NCBI RefSeq assembly: GCF_014050225.1
Contig: NZ_JACFXV010000043.1
Coordinates: 248,001-312,000 of the forward strand
Length of the DNA stretch: 64,000 nucleotides
Reading direction: 5' to 3'
DNA from: Stappia albiluteola
GTDB lineage: Bacteria > Pseudomonadota > Alphaproteobacteria > Rhizobiales > Stappiaceae
Position numbers and translations under genes: made by a program
The notes under the pieces: generated by a model
Database searches by the model: none
What the model saw: only the letters and a program-made list of their open reading frames with translations
Told to the model about the DNA's origin: nothing
Part shown: positions 28,184 through 35,841 of the stretch, one piece after another
Position numbering within the stretch: position 1 is the first letter of the stretch
Layout of the letters: each line of letters begins with the position of its first letter

Positions 28184-29587
28184 TTGAGGCCAAAATCTCG
28201 CAAGGAAGCGGACAAGGCTAGGGGCGCGGCCGACGCTGAGCCCTTCGCCGAACGCAAGGATGCCGTGGGTGCGCGCGCCGTTGTGGTGGTTCCGGTTTTC
28301 GGACCCAGGCTACGGCGCACGATGGATGCCGCGCGGCCGCAGCGTACCGATCAGGCGCGGCTTGAGGAGGCGGTGGGCCTCGCACTCGCCATCGACCTGG
28401 AAATCGTATCCTCCTATGTCGTGACGCTTTCCCAGATCCGCCCGGCGACCCTGCTGGGGCAGGGCAAGGTTGAAGAGCTTTCCGTGATCGTCAAGACGGA
28501 AGAGGTGGAACTGGTCGTCGTCGATCATCCGCTGACGCCGATCCAGCAACGCAATCTGGAAAAGGCGCTCAATGCCAAGGTTCTGGACCGTACCGGCCTG
28601 ATCCTTGAGATCTTTGGCGCCCGGGCGAGGACGGCGGAAGGTCGCCTGCAGGTGGAACTGGCTCACCTCAAGTGGCAGAAGAGCCGGCTCGTGCGTTCCT
28701 GGACCCATCTGGAACGTCAGCGAGGCGGTCTGGGGTTCATCGGCGGTCCCGGCGAAACCCAGATCGAGGCGGACAGGCGCCTGATCCAGGAACGCATCAC
28801 GCGGCTGGAGAAGGATCTGGAACAGGTGCGGCGCACCCGCGACCTGCATCGCAAGCAGCGCCGCAAGGTGCCGCAGCCGATCGTCGCGCTCGTCGGCTAT
28901 ACCAATGCCGGCAAGTCGACGCTGTTCAACCGGCTGACGCGTTCCGACGTATTCGCCAAGAACCTGCTCTTTGCGACGCTCGATCCGACGTTGCGGCGCA
29001 TCCCGCTGCCGCATGGCGGCGAGGTGATCCTCTCCGATACGGTGGGCTTCATTTCCGACCTGCCGACGCATCTGGTGGCAGCCTTCAGGGCAACGCTGGA
29101 AGAGGTGCTGGAGGCGGATCTCATCTTGCATGTGCGCGACATTTCGCACGAGGACACCGAAGCCCAGGCCGTCGACGTGGCGGAAACGCTGCGCCTGCTC
29201 GGCATCGAGGAAGGCGGCGACGAGCGGATCATCGAGGTCTGGAACAAGATCGACCTCGTCGACCCTGTCCGGCGCGAGGCGCTGTTGTCCGATAATGCGC
29301 GGGCAGAGGGACCGATTGCCGTTTCGGCCGTTTCCGGAGACGGCATCGCGGCTTTGCTGGCACGGATCGAGGATCGCGTCGCGGAAGACCGGGTGGTCTA
29401 CAGTCTTTCGCTGCCGCTTGCCGAAGGAGAGACGCTGGCCTGGCTTTATCGCGCCGCCGAGGTGCTGGAACGGCGGGACGGCGAGGCCACGTCGATGCTG
29501 ACCGTGCGCGTGCCGGAAAAGCAGCGCGAACGGTTCATGCAGCGCTGCGGCGGATATCTGGCCGCGCCGGGCTCGTCCGGCACATGA
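28184..29587 (+). CDS. hflX: GTPase HflX
   Basis: 467-residue ribosome-associated GTPase that splits stalled or heat-damaged 70S ribosomes. N-terminal HflX domain with ATLLGQGKVEEL and DRTGLILEIFGARARTAEGRLQVELA (about 95-165), coiled coil (about 200-230), G domain with G1 GYTNAGKSTL (about 243), G3 DTVGFI, G4 NKID, and a C-terminal subdomain. Start is taken at TTG 28184, directly after the hfq stop, with GGCAGG as ribosome-binding site; a later start near residue 25-30 cannot be excluded because the first residues are low-complexity. hfq-hflX order is widely conserved. Confidence 0.92.
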   Translation: MRPKSRKEADKARGAADAEPFAERKDAVGARAVVVVPVFGPRLRRTMDAARPQRTDQARLEEAVGLALAIDLEIVSSYVVTLSQIRPATLLGQGKVEELSVIVKTEEVELVVVDHPLTPIQQRNLEKALNAKVLDRTGLILEIFGARARTAEGRLQVELAHLKWQKSRLVRSWTHLERQRGGLGFIGGPGETQIEADRRLIQERITRLEKDLEQVRRTRDLHRKQRRKVPQPIVALVGYTNAGKSTLFNRLTRSDVFAKNLLFATLDPTLRRIPLPHGGEVILSDTVGFISDLPTHLVAAFRATLEEVLEADLILHVRDISHEDTEAQAVDVAETLRLLGIEEGGDERIIEVWNKIDLVDPVRREALLSDNARAEGPIAVSAVSGDGIAALLARIEDRVAEDRVVYSLSLPLAEGETLAWLYRAAEVLERRDGEATSMLTVRVPEKQRERFMQRCGGYLAAPGSSGT

Positions 29588-29633
29588 GGCCGGCTTTGAC
29601 AGACGCCGGCAATTACCGGTATTCAAGCGCGCC

Positions 29634-30680
29634 ATGAAGCAAGGCCAGCTCTATCGCGATTTCTCGCCCCGTTTCGCCGTCGCGCCCATGATGGAGTGGA
29701 CGGATCGTCACTGCCGTGTCTTTCACCGGCAGCTGAGCCGCCATGCGCTGCTCTACACGGAGATGGTGGCGGCAGCGGCGGTCGTGCATGGCGACCGGCA
29801 ACGGCTCCTCGGCTACAGCGAGGGCGAGCATCCGATTGCCTGCCAGCTCGGCGGTTCCGATCCGGCGGAATTGGCGCAAGCCGCCCGCATCGTTGCCGAT
29901 TTCGGCTATGACGAGGTCAATATCAACGTCGGTTGTCCCTCCGATCGCGTGCAGTCCGGCCGCTTCGGCGCCTGCCTGATGCGCGAGCCGAACCTGGTTG
30001 CCGAATGCGTTTCGGCGATGAAGGCGGCGGTTTCGATCCCCGTTACCGTCAAATGCCGGATCGGCGTGGACGATCAGGACCCGGAAGTGGCGCTCAACGC
30101 GCTTGCCGACGCGGTGCTGGCGGCCGGCAGCGATGCCCTCTGGGTTCATGCCCGCAAGGCCTGGCTGAAGGGCCTGTCGCCCAAGGAAAACCGCGACGTC
30201 CCGCCGCTGGAATATGAGCGCGTCTATCGCCTGAAGGAGCGCTACCCGGGCGCTTTCATCGGCATCAATGGCGGCATTGCCGGCCTCGACGACGCGGAAG
30301 CCCATCTTTCGAACGTGGACGGCGTGATGCTCGGCCGCGCTGCCTATCACGATCCGTGGAGTATGGCGGAAGTGGATCCTCGCCTGTTCGAAACGACGCA
30401 GCCTTCCGCCACCCGTCGCGAGGCGCTCGAAGCCTACATCCCCTATATGGCGGCCGAGCTTCAGCGGGGCACGCGGCTGACCAACATGACGAAGCATATC
30501 CTTGGGCTGTTCCACGGCATGCCGGGCGCGCGTGCGTGGCGCCGCCGCCTCACGGTCGAGGCGGTGCGGGAAGGGGCCGGGCTCGATATCGTCTTTGCCG
30601 CTCTCGGCGAAGTTTCCGGCGATCTTCTGGACGGCACGCGTCCGGCAAGGGCGCGGCAGGAGGAAGTTGCGGCGGCCTGA
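29634..30680 (+). CDS. dusA: tRNA-dihydrouridine synthase DusA
   Basis: 348-residue FMN enzyme modifying uridines 20/20a in tRNA. Visible: VAPMMEWTDRHCRVFHRQLSR (about 16-36), YTEMV, QLGGSDP, NINVGCPSDRVQSGRFGACLM with the catalytic Cys (about 99), HARKAWLKGLSPKENRDVPPL (DusA-specific), and NGG/MLGRAAYHDPW for the FMN phosphate. The DusA subgroup is clear from the LKGLSPKENR segment. Second dus gene of the window (dusB at 17.6 kb). Followed by a double hairpin repeat two bases after the stop. Confidence 0.94.
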   Translation: MKQGQLYRDFSPRFAVAPMMEWTDRHCRVFHRQLSRHALLYTEMVAAAAVVHGDRQRLLGYSEGEHPIACQLGGSDPAELAQAARIVADFGYDEVNINVGCPSDRVQSGRFGACLMREPNLVAECVSAMKAAVSIPVTVKCRIGVDDQDPEVALNALADAVLAAGSDALWVHARKAWLKGLSPKENRDVPPLEYERVYRLKERYPGAFIGINGGIAGLDDAEAHLSNVDGVMLGRAAYHDPWSMAEVDPRLFETTQPSATRREALEAYIPYMAAELQRGTRLTNMTKHILGLFHGMPGARAWRRRLTVEAVREGAGLDIVFAALGEVSGDLLDGTRPARARQEEVAAA

Positions 30681-30681
30681 T

Positions 30682-30759
30682 CTAGTGGTCCGATTCCGAC
30701 ATTTGCCTCCCTTCGCAGCTCCCACATGAGCAAATGTCGGAATCAAAAAGGACCACTAG
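30682..30759. repeat. Long intergenic hairpin 1 with CTAGTGG ends
   Basis: Outer perfect stem CTAGTGGTCC (30682-30691)/GGACCACTAG (30750-30759), an AAAAA bulge, then an inner perfect 14-bp stem GATTCCGACATTTG (30692-30705)/CAAATGTCGGAATC (30731-30744), loop of 25 bases. Begins two bases after the dusA stop. Shares its CTAGTGG ends and the GACATTTG core with the next hairpin but differs elsewhere, so the two are related members of one repeat family. Confidence 0.85.
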
Positions 30760-30772
30760 CAACCTTATGATC

Positions 30773-30850
30773 CTAGTGGAGCTTTTGAATTCGACATTTG
30801 AGCGTGAGCTCGCGGCAATCTGGACTCAAATGTCAAATTCGCTCCACTAG
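30773..30850. repeat. Long intergenic hairpin 2 with CTAGTGG ends
   Basis: Outer perfect stem CTAGTGGAGC (30773-30782)/GCTCCACTAG (30841-30850), then GAATTCGACATTTGAG (30787-30802) paired with CTCAAATGTCAAATTC (30825-30840) with one mismatch. Exactly the same size (78 bp) as hairpin 1, 13 bases after it, and 31 bases before the TSUP gene. The compensating differences between the two hairpins (GTCC/GGAC versus GAGC/GCTC) show that base pairing is what is kept. Confidence 0.85.
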
Positions 30851-30881
30851 ATCGCCGTCTTTCATTCACACGGGGGAATTC

Positions 30882-31712
30882 ATGGACCTTTCGTCGCTGA
30901 ACGGCGATGTGATCTGGCTCGGCCTGGCGCTTGTCGCCTCCGGCGCGATCGCTGGGCTTCTGGCCGGCATGTTCGGCATCGGCGGCGGGGCCGTGCTGGT
31001 GCCGGTGCTTTACCAGTTCCTCACCCTGCTGCAGATCGACCAGGCGGTGCGGGTGCATATCGCCGTTGCCACGTCGCTTGGCATCATCGTGCCGACGTCG
31101 ATCCGGTCGTTCCTCGCTCACAAGAAACGCGGCTCCGTGGATATGGAACTGTGGCGAAGCTGGATCGTTCCCGTGCCTGCCGGCGTGGTGCTGGCAAGCC
31201 TTGTCGCGGCTTACGTCTCCGGCGACGGCCTGAAGGGGATTTTCGCCGTGATCGCCCTCGTCGTGGGACTGAAGATGATCTTCAACCGCGAAAGCTGGCG
31301 GCTTGGAACCGATATTCCCGGCAATCCGATCCGTGCCGTCTGCGGTATTCTGATCGGCTTCTTCTCCACGCTGATGGGGATTGGCGGCGGCGTCATGAAC
31401 AACACTTTCATGACGCTCTACGGCCGGCCGATCCATCAGGCGGTCGCGACCTCCGCCGGAACGGGCGTGCTGATTTCCGTGCCTGGCGTCATCGGCCTGG
31501 CCTGGGCAGGCTGGGGCGCGCCGGGCTTGCCCGCCTTCTCGCTTGGATATGTGAACGTGCTTGGCGTCCTGCTGATCATTCCGATCACGACCTTGGCCGC
31601 GCCGCTCGGCGTGCGGATCGCGCACGCCCTGTCGCGCAGGGTCATGGAAGTCGCCTTCGGGCTGTTCCTGATTACCGTCTCGGCGCGCTTCGCGGTCAGC
31701 CTGATGGACTGA
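30882..31712 (+). CDS. TSUP family (TauE/SafE) anion exporter
   Basis: 276-residue inner-membrane protein with about eight hydrophobic segments, and the two family signature repeats: GLLAGMFGIGGGAVLVPVLYQF (about 28-49) and GFFSTLMGIGGGVMNNTFMTLYGRPIHQAVATSAGTGVL (about 160-198). TSUP proteins move sulfite, sulfoacetate or other small organic/sulfur anions; the substrate is not visible from sequence. Start ATG 30882 preceded by GGGGGAATTC. Placed after the hairpin pair, convergent with the aspartic protease gene (12 bases between stops). Confidence 0.88.
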   Translation: MDLSSLNGDVIWLGLALVASGAIAGLLAGMFGIGGGAVLVPVLYQFLTLLQIDQAVRVHIAVATSLGIIVPTSIRSFLAHKKRGSVDMELWRSWIVPVPAGVVLASLVAAYVSGDGLKGIFAVIALVVGLKMIFNRESWRLGTDIPGNPIRAVCGILIGFFSTLMGIGGGVMNNTFMTLYGRPIHQAVATSAGTGVLISVPGVIGLAWAGWGAPGLPAFSLGYVNVLGVLLIIPITTLAAPLGVRIAHALSRRVMEVAFGLFLITVSARFAVSLMD

Positions 31713-31724
31713 TGGAACGGCGCG

Positions 31725-32435
31725 TCAGGGGTTGAGGATCAGCTTCGATCCCTCGACACGCCAGCTCGACAGTTTGTCGAGCGCGGTGAGACCCAGAAGG
31801 CTTGTCTCCAGCGCGCCATTGCGGCTGACATAGGCGCGGATGTCCGATAGCCGGATACTGCCGATGTCGAGCGTTTCGATCCTGACGGGCGCGACGAAGG
31901 TCCTGCCATTCGCGGTCGAGACGGGGATCGTGAAGGAAAGGCTATCGAGATCGTAGCCTGCGGCGCGTGCGTCGTCGGCCGTCAGCGTCACCGCCGACGC
32001 GCCGGTATCGACAAGGAATGTTGCCGGAGCGCCGTTGATCGCGGCTTTCACCCGGTAATGCTGCGTGCCGTCGCGGATCACCACGACCGAGCCGTCCGTC
32101 TGGTCGACCGCGGTTCCCGGTACGAGCACCGCGACGAGCCGGTCGCCCAGTCCGGCAAAGTCTCCCTTGTAGCTGTAGCCAAGGACGAGAACGAGCCCCA
32201 GCCCGCCCCAGACCAGCGCCGAATGCATGACCTCGCGCAGCCTCGGGCGGCTGAAGAAGAGGGAGATCAGCAGGACCGCGAGGATTGCGCCGAGAGCCGC
32301 CATGCGTGGTCCGCTGCGGTCGAAGCTGAGTGAGCTGGGGTCGCTTGCGCCTGCGAAAAAATAGGCAAGCGCGGCTATCGCCAGGACGACAAGCACCATG
32401 GCGGCGATGAAGTTCCTGAAGGCTCCCGGCTGCAT
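31725..32435 (-). CDS. TIGR02281-type clan AA aspartic protease
   Basis: 236 residues: three N-terminal hydrophobic segments (about 8-30, 45-62, 74-92) followed by a retropepsin-like domain with the catalytic FLVDTGASAVTLTADDARAAGYD (Asp about 143) and the C-terminal LLGLTALDKLSSWRVEG typical of this family. Retropepsin-like membrane proteases are widespread in alphaproteobacteria and have few known substrates. Only one catalytic Asp per chain, so a dimer is expected. Downstream of the DUF900 gene in the same direction, 58 bases apart. Confidence 0.87.
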   Translation of the reverse strand: MQPGAFRNFIAAMVLVVLAIAALAYFFAGASDPSSLSFDRSGPRMAALGAILAVLLISLFFSRPRLREVMHSALVWGGLGLVLVLGYSYKGDFAGLGDRLVAVLVPGTAVDQTDGSVVVIRDGTQHYRVKAAINGAPATFLVDTGASAVTLTADDARAAGYDLDSLSFTIPVSTANGRTFVAPVRIETLDIGSIRLSDIRAYVSRNGALETSLLGLTALDKLSSWRVEGSKLILNP

Positions 32436-32493
32436 TTCCGACCGCCTCCCATGCGCGCCTGCTTGAATTCGCCTTGCTAGTATAGTTGGGCGT

Positions 32494-33696
32494 TTATTGC
32501 CCGCCGGACAAGACCTGTACAGGTGCGGTGAGAATGCGGACGGGTAACGTTATGGCGATCTTCGCGGTGTTGCCGACCGCGGTACCGATCGTATCTGCAT
32601 GGGTGTTGAGATCGCCCGGCTTGGTGTTGAGGCCGGCTTCCTGCAGCGCCACGCGCAGCCTCGGCGCGACTGCGGCGACCTGCGTGAATTTGCCATGGTC
32701 GATGGCGTCTGTGCCCTCAAGTTCCGTCAGATCAATGACAATCACGCCGAGATTGGCCAGTTCCTGCTCGTCTTCGTAGCGACCGACCCGCTGTTTGCCG
32801 CCGGCGATGAGGCTTGAGGCCTTCAGCGCCTTGTCGTCCCTGGAGACAAGAACGATGAAGGGGGTCTTGCGTTGACCGATCCGCCTGAGCTGCGACTTGA
32901 AAACATCGATGTCGAGGTCGGGCGCAGCCAGGATAACCGCTCCGATCCTGTCTTCCGGGATGGGGTTGTTGGACAGTTTGACCTGGCGGATTGTCTCGGT
33001 CAGCACCCAGTTGCCCATGGAGTGGGCGATGATGTGGACCCGGGAAACCCCGCTGTCCAGGATTTCGCGCAAGGTGCGCTCAAGCCCGTCACGCGCGGCG
33101 GTCGCGCTGTTATTGTCGTAGACGTAATCGGTCACCGTGCCGCGCGAGGCCCAGGTAAACAGCACCGGTATGCGCGGTGCGTCCGCATCGTGGGTAATTT
33201 GCGCGAAGCGATAAAGCGCTTCCGGGAAGCGCGTGTTGTAGCCGTGAATGAAAAGGATGACCTCCCGGTGGTCTGGGGTCCGCTTGGCCATCTCTTCCTT
33301 CAACGCGGCACGGAAGCCGGCCGCTCCGTCCAGATAGGTGAACGCGCGGGTGGTATAGCTCTTCTCCGGGTCGCCAGGCAGCGTTTCCGGCCATTCGATC
33401 TGGCCGGTGACATGGTTCGGCGGCACGGAAACGACGGCGGAAGCGTAATTCAGCGTGGGGGAGCGCTCGCCGTTGAAGTAAGTATCCGGCGTTGCATCCT
33501 TTTCCCGGGTGGTGGCGATGAGAATGCGGTGCTCCGTCGTACCCGGCGCGTTGCTGGTGGCGATCGCCAGCGCTCCCGGGCCCGGTCGTCCTCCACATCC
33601 TGCTAGGAATAGCAAAGCCACACATAAAACGACAAAGCCCGGCCGAAAACGGCCGGGTGTCGAACTGTGGACCGATGAACGCGTGACCTTTGGCAA
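32494..33696 (-). CDS. DUF900 family alpha/beta hydrolase, lipoprotein
   Basis: 400 residues. Signal peptide with lipobox LAGC (Cys about 34) indicates membrane-anchored periplasmic location. The alpha/beta hydrolase core shows LFIHGYNTRFPEALYRFAQI (oxyanion region, about 145-165), the nucleophile elbow AHSMGNW (Ser about 219) and AAPDLDIDVFK (acid, about 255); the family is esterase-like with no defined substrate. The sequence before the core contains LNYASAVVSVPPNHVTGQIEWP, typical of DUF900. The tail carries a hydrophobic ITLPVRILTAPVQVL stretch. The 157-bp region upstream to cobS has no gene I can support. Confidence 0.87.
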   Translation of the reverse strand: MPKVTRSSVHSSTPGRFRPGFVVLCVALLFLAGCGGRPGPGALAIATSNAPGTTEHRILIATTREKDATPDTYFNGERSPTLNYASAVVSVPPNHVTGQIEWPETLPGDPEKSYTTRAFTYLDGAAGFRAALKEEMAKRTPDHREVILFIHGYNTRFPEALYRFAQITHDADAPRIPVLFTWASRGTVTDYVYDNNSATAARDGLERTLREILDSGVSRVHIIAHSMGNWVLTETIRQVKLSNNPIPEDRIGAVILAAPDLDIDVFKSQLRRIGQRKTPFIVLVSRDDKALKASSLIAGGKQRVGRYEDEQELANLGVIVIDLTELEGTDAIDHGKFTQVAAVAPRLRVALQEAGLNTKPGDLNTHADTIGTAVGNTAKIAITLPVRILTAPVQVLSGGQ

Positions 33697-33853
33697 GGGC
33701 AGTTCCAGAGGAGTTGACGCTTCTTCTTCCTGTCGTGTCGGCCAGCTTGTTCCGCAGGCTTACCGGTCAAGACTAGCACGGGTGCAGCCGGACAGGGGGG
33801 CTGCTCGCTGCTGTAGACGGGTTCTGACAGCCGATTCGCGGGCGCTGTTGCTA

Positions 33854-34714
33854 TTACGCAACGGAAGTCAAGCCCAGGAGAAAAGCGACGGCGGTCAATT
33901 GCTGTGTAGCGCCCAATACGTCTCCGGTCTGGCCGCCGATTTTTGCCGCAGCAAGGCGGATGGCAAAAACGGTCGTAAGGACAAGGAGCATCAGGGCGAC
34001 GACGATTGCGGCGAAGGGCATCAGCAGCAGGAGAGGCAGGCAGATGATCGCGGCAAGGAGGGCGGCGACGCGAACGGCGCCGGCCTCCGGCGTGCCGCAC
34101 AGTGCGCCGAGGCCTCCGGGCCTTGCCGCCGGCAGCGCCTGCCATAGCCAGGCCATGGCCGTCCGCGACGTCGCTTCGGAGGCAATCAGGCCCAGCACGC
34201 CACCGGTCGCGCCATAGCGCTCGATCAGTGCGCCGAGCAGGACGACCTTCAAAAGCAGCCCCATCGTCAGGGCTATTGCGCCGAATGCCCCTGTACGGCT
34301 GTCCTTCATGATTTCGAGCCGACGCTCGGGTGTCGAAGCGCCGAAAAAGCCGTCTGCGACATCCGCGAGGCCGTCTTCGTGCAAGGCGCCGGTAATGCAG
34401 ATCAAAACGATGACGGCGACGACCGCCTGTGCGAGCGGCGGCACGAAAGTCAGTGACAGGAATAGCAGGCACAGGGCGGACGGGAGGGCCAGGATTGCCC
34501 CTGCAACCGGCACGACCCGCGCCGAGCGCGAGAAGTCCGGCACGGCAAGCGGGTCGTCCCCGGGGCCGATCCGCGGCACGGGGAGGCGCGAGAAAAAGCG
34601 AATGACGGATGCGGTCTCTGCCAGAAATCCTGCCGCGCCCGGACCCCAAAGACCACCTTTCACGCTGTCATCGTCATCGTCGAACATGAACCTTCCCGGC
34701 TGATTCTTCTCCAT
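33854..34714 (-). CDS. cobS: Adenosylcobinamide-GDP ribazoletransferase (cobalamin synthase)
   Basis: 286-residue integral membrane enzyme joining alpha-ribazole to adenosylcobinamide-GDP, the last main step of B12 synthesis. Visible: FFSRLPVPR (about 38-46), ALHEDGLADVADGFFGASTPERRLEIMKDSRTGAFGAIAL (about 110-150; metal-binding acidic residues) and about six hydrophobic segments. Called CobV in the older aerobic-pathway naming. Start ATG 34714; another ATG at 34687 is possible. Divergent from cobT with 83 bases between starts, where both promoters must lie; no cobalamin riboswitch was recognised there. Confidence 0.93.
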   Translation of the reverse strand: MEKNQPGRFMFDDDDDSVKGGLWGPGAAGFLAETASVIRFFSRLPVPRIGPGDDPLAVPDFSRSARVVPVAGAILALPSALCLLFLSLTFVPPLAQAVVAVIVLICITGALHEDGLADVADGFFGASTPERRLEIMKDSRTGAFGAIALTMGLLLKVVLLGALIERYGATGGVLGLIASEATSRTAMAWLWQALPAARPGGLGALCGTPEAGAVRVAALLAAIICLPLLLLMPFAAIVVALMLLVLTTVFAIRLAAAKIGGQTGDVLGATQQLTAVAFLLGLTSVA

Positions 34715-34797
34715 TCGCCTTTGCGAACCGTACTCACCCGGTTATAGATCGGCGCCCCTCGGCTCACAATCGAGGCAGAAGTCTTCGGAGATCCAGA

Positions 34798-35823
34798 ATG
34801 TCGCTTTCGCCGTCCGCCTTGCCTTTTGACGATATCCGCAACCTCGTGCGCAACATGCCAGGCGCCGACGAGGCGGCAGTGGCGGCATTTCGCGAGCGAA
34901 ACGCGCAGTTGACGAAGCCGGCCGGCTCGCTCGGGCGGATGGAGGAGATCGCCGAATGGCTGGCCGCCTGGCACGGACCCGTCTGGCCGAAGGTGACGCG
35001 GCCGCTCGTCGCGGTCTTCGCGGCCAATCACGGCGTGACGGTAAAGGGCGTGTCCGCCTACCCGTCTTCCGTGACGCGTCAGATGGTGGAGAATTTCGCC
35101 GCCGGCGGTGCGGCGATCAACCAGATCTGCATCGCCTATGACCTTGGGCTCAAGATCTTCGACCTTGCTCTCGATTTGCCGACGCCGGACATCACCGAGG
35201 CCGATGCGCTGGAAGAGGCCAATTGCGCGGCGACCATGGCTTTCGGGATGGAAGCTCTGGCCGGCGGTATCGACCTGATCTGTATCGGCGAGATGGGGAT
35301 CGGCAACACCACGATTGCGGCGGCGGTGCTGAACGGCCTGTTTGGCGGCGAGGCGGCGGACTGGGTCGGCCCGGGCACCGGTGTCGACGACGCGGGCCTG
35401 GAGCGGAAGCGCAGTGCGGTTGCGGCGGCCGTGGAGAGGCTGTCGGGCGAGCGCGATCCGCTGGAAGTTCTCCGCAGGGTCGGCGGCCGGGAGATCGCCG
35501 CCATGGCCGGCGTCATCCTCGGCGCGCGCCACCAGAAGGTGCCGGTGATTGTCGACGGCTATGTGGCGACCGCCGCAGCCGCCGTTTTGCATGCCATGGA
35601 CAGCCGCGCGCTGGATCACTGCCTGTTCGGTCATCTGTCGGCGGAGCCCGCTCACGCGCGCGCGCTGGCCATCATGGAAAAGAAGCCGCTGCTCGATTTC
35701 GGCATGAGGCTTGGCGAGGGAACGGGGGCTGCCCTTGCCGCCGGCATCGTCAAGGCGGCCGCCCAGCTTCACTCCGGCATGGCGACATTCGAACAGGCCG
35801 GGGTCTCGGGCAAGGAACGCTGA
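34798..35823 (+). CDS. cobT: Nicotinate-nucleotide--dimethylbenzimidazole phosphoribosyltransferase
   Basis: 341-residue enzyme producing alpha-ribazole phosphate for the B12 lower loop (CobU in older Pseudomonas denitrificans naming). Visible: RNAQLTKPAGSLGRMEEIAEWLA (about 35-57), FAANHGVTVKGVSAYPSSVTRQMVENFAAGGAAIN (about 77-112), GEMGIGNTT, and the catalytic Glu in RLGEGTGAALA (about 302-312). Length normal. Divergent from cobS, which uses its product. Convergent with the histidine kinase, 18 bases between stops. Confidence 0.94.
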   Translation: MSLSPSALPFDDIRNLVRNMPGADEAAVAAFRERNAQLTKPAGSLGRMEEIAEWLAAWHGPVWPKVTRPLVAVFAANHGVTVKGVSAYPSSVTRQMVENFAAGGAAINQICIAYDLGLKIFDLALDLPTPDITEADALEEANCAATMAFGMEALAGGIDLICIGEMGIGNTTIAAAVLNGLFGGEAADWVGPGTGVDDAGLERKRSAVAAAVERLSGERDPLEVLRRVGGREIAAMAGVILGARHQKVPVIVDGYVATAAAAVLHAMDSRALDHCLFGHLSAEPAHARALAIMEKKPLLDFGMRLGEGTGAALAAGIVKAAAQLHSGMATFEQAGVSGKER

Positions 35824-35841
35824 GGCGGGCCGTAGCCTGCT

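Noticed and set aside
33697-33853. Cobalamin riboswitch near cobS
   Set aside because: No B12-box or paired elements could be recognised on either strand, and the gap lies downstream of cobS rather than before it.
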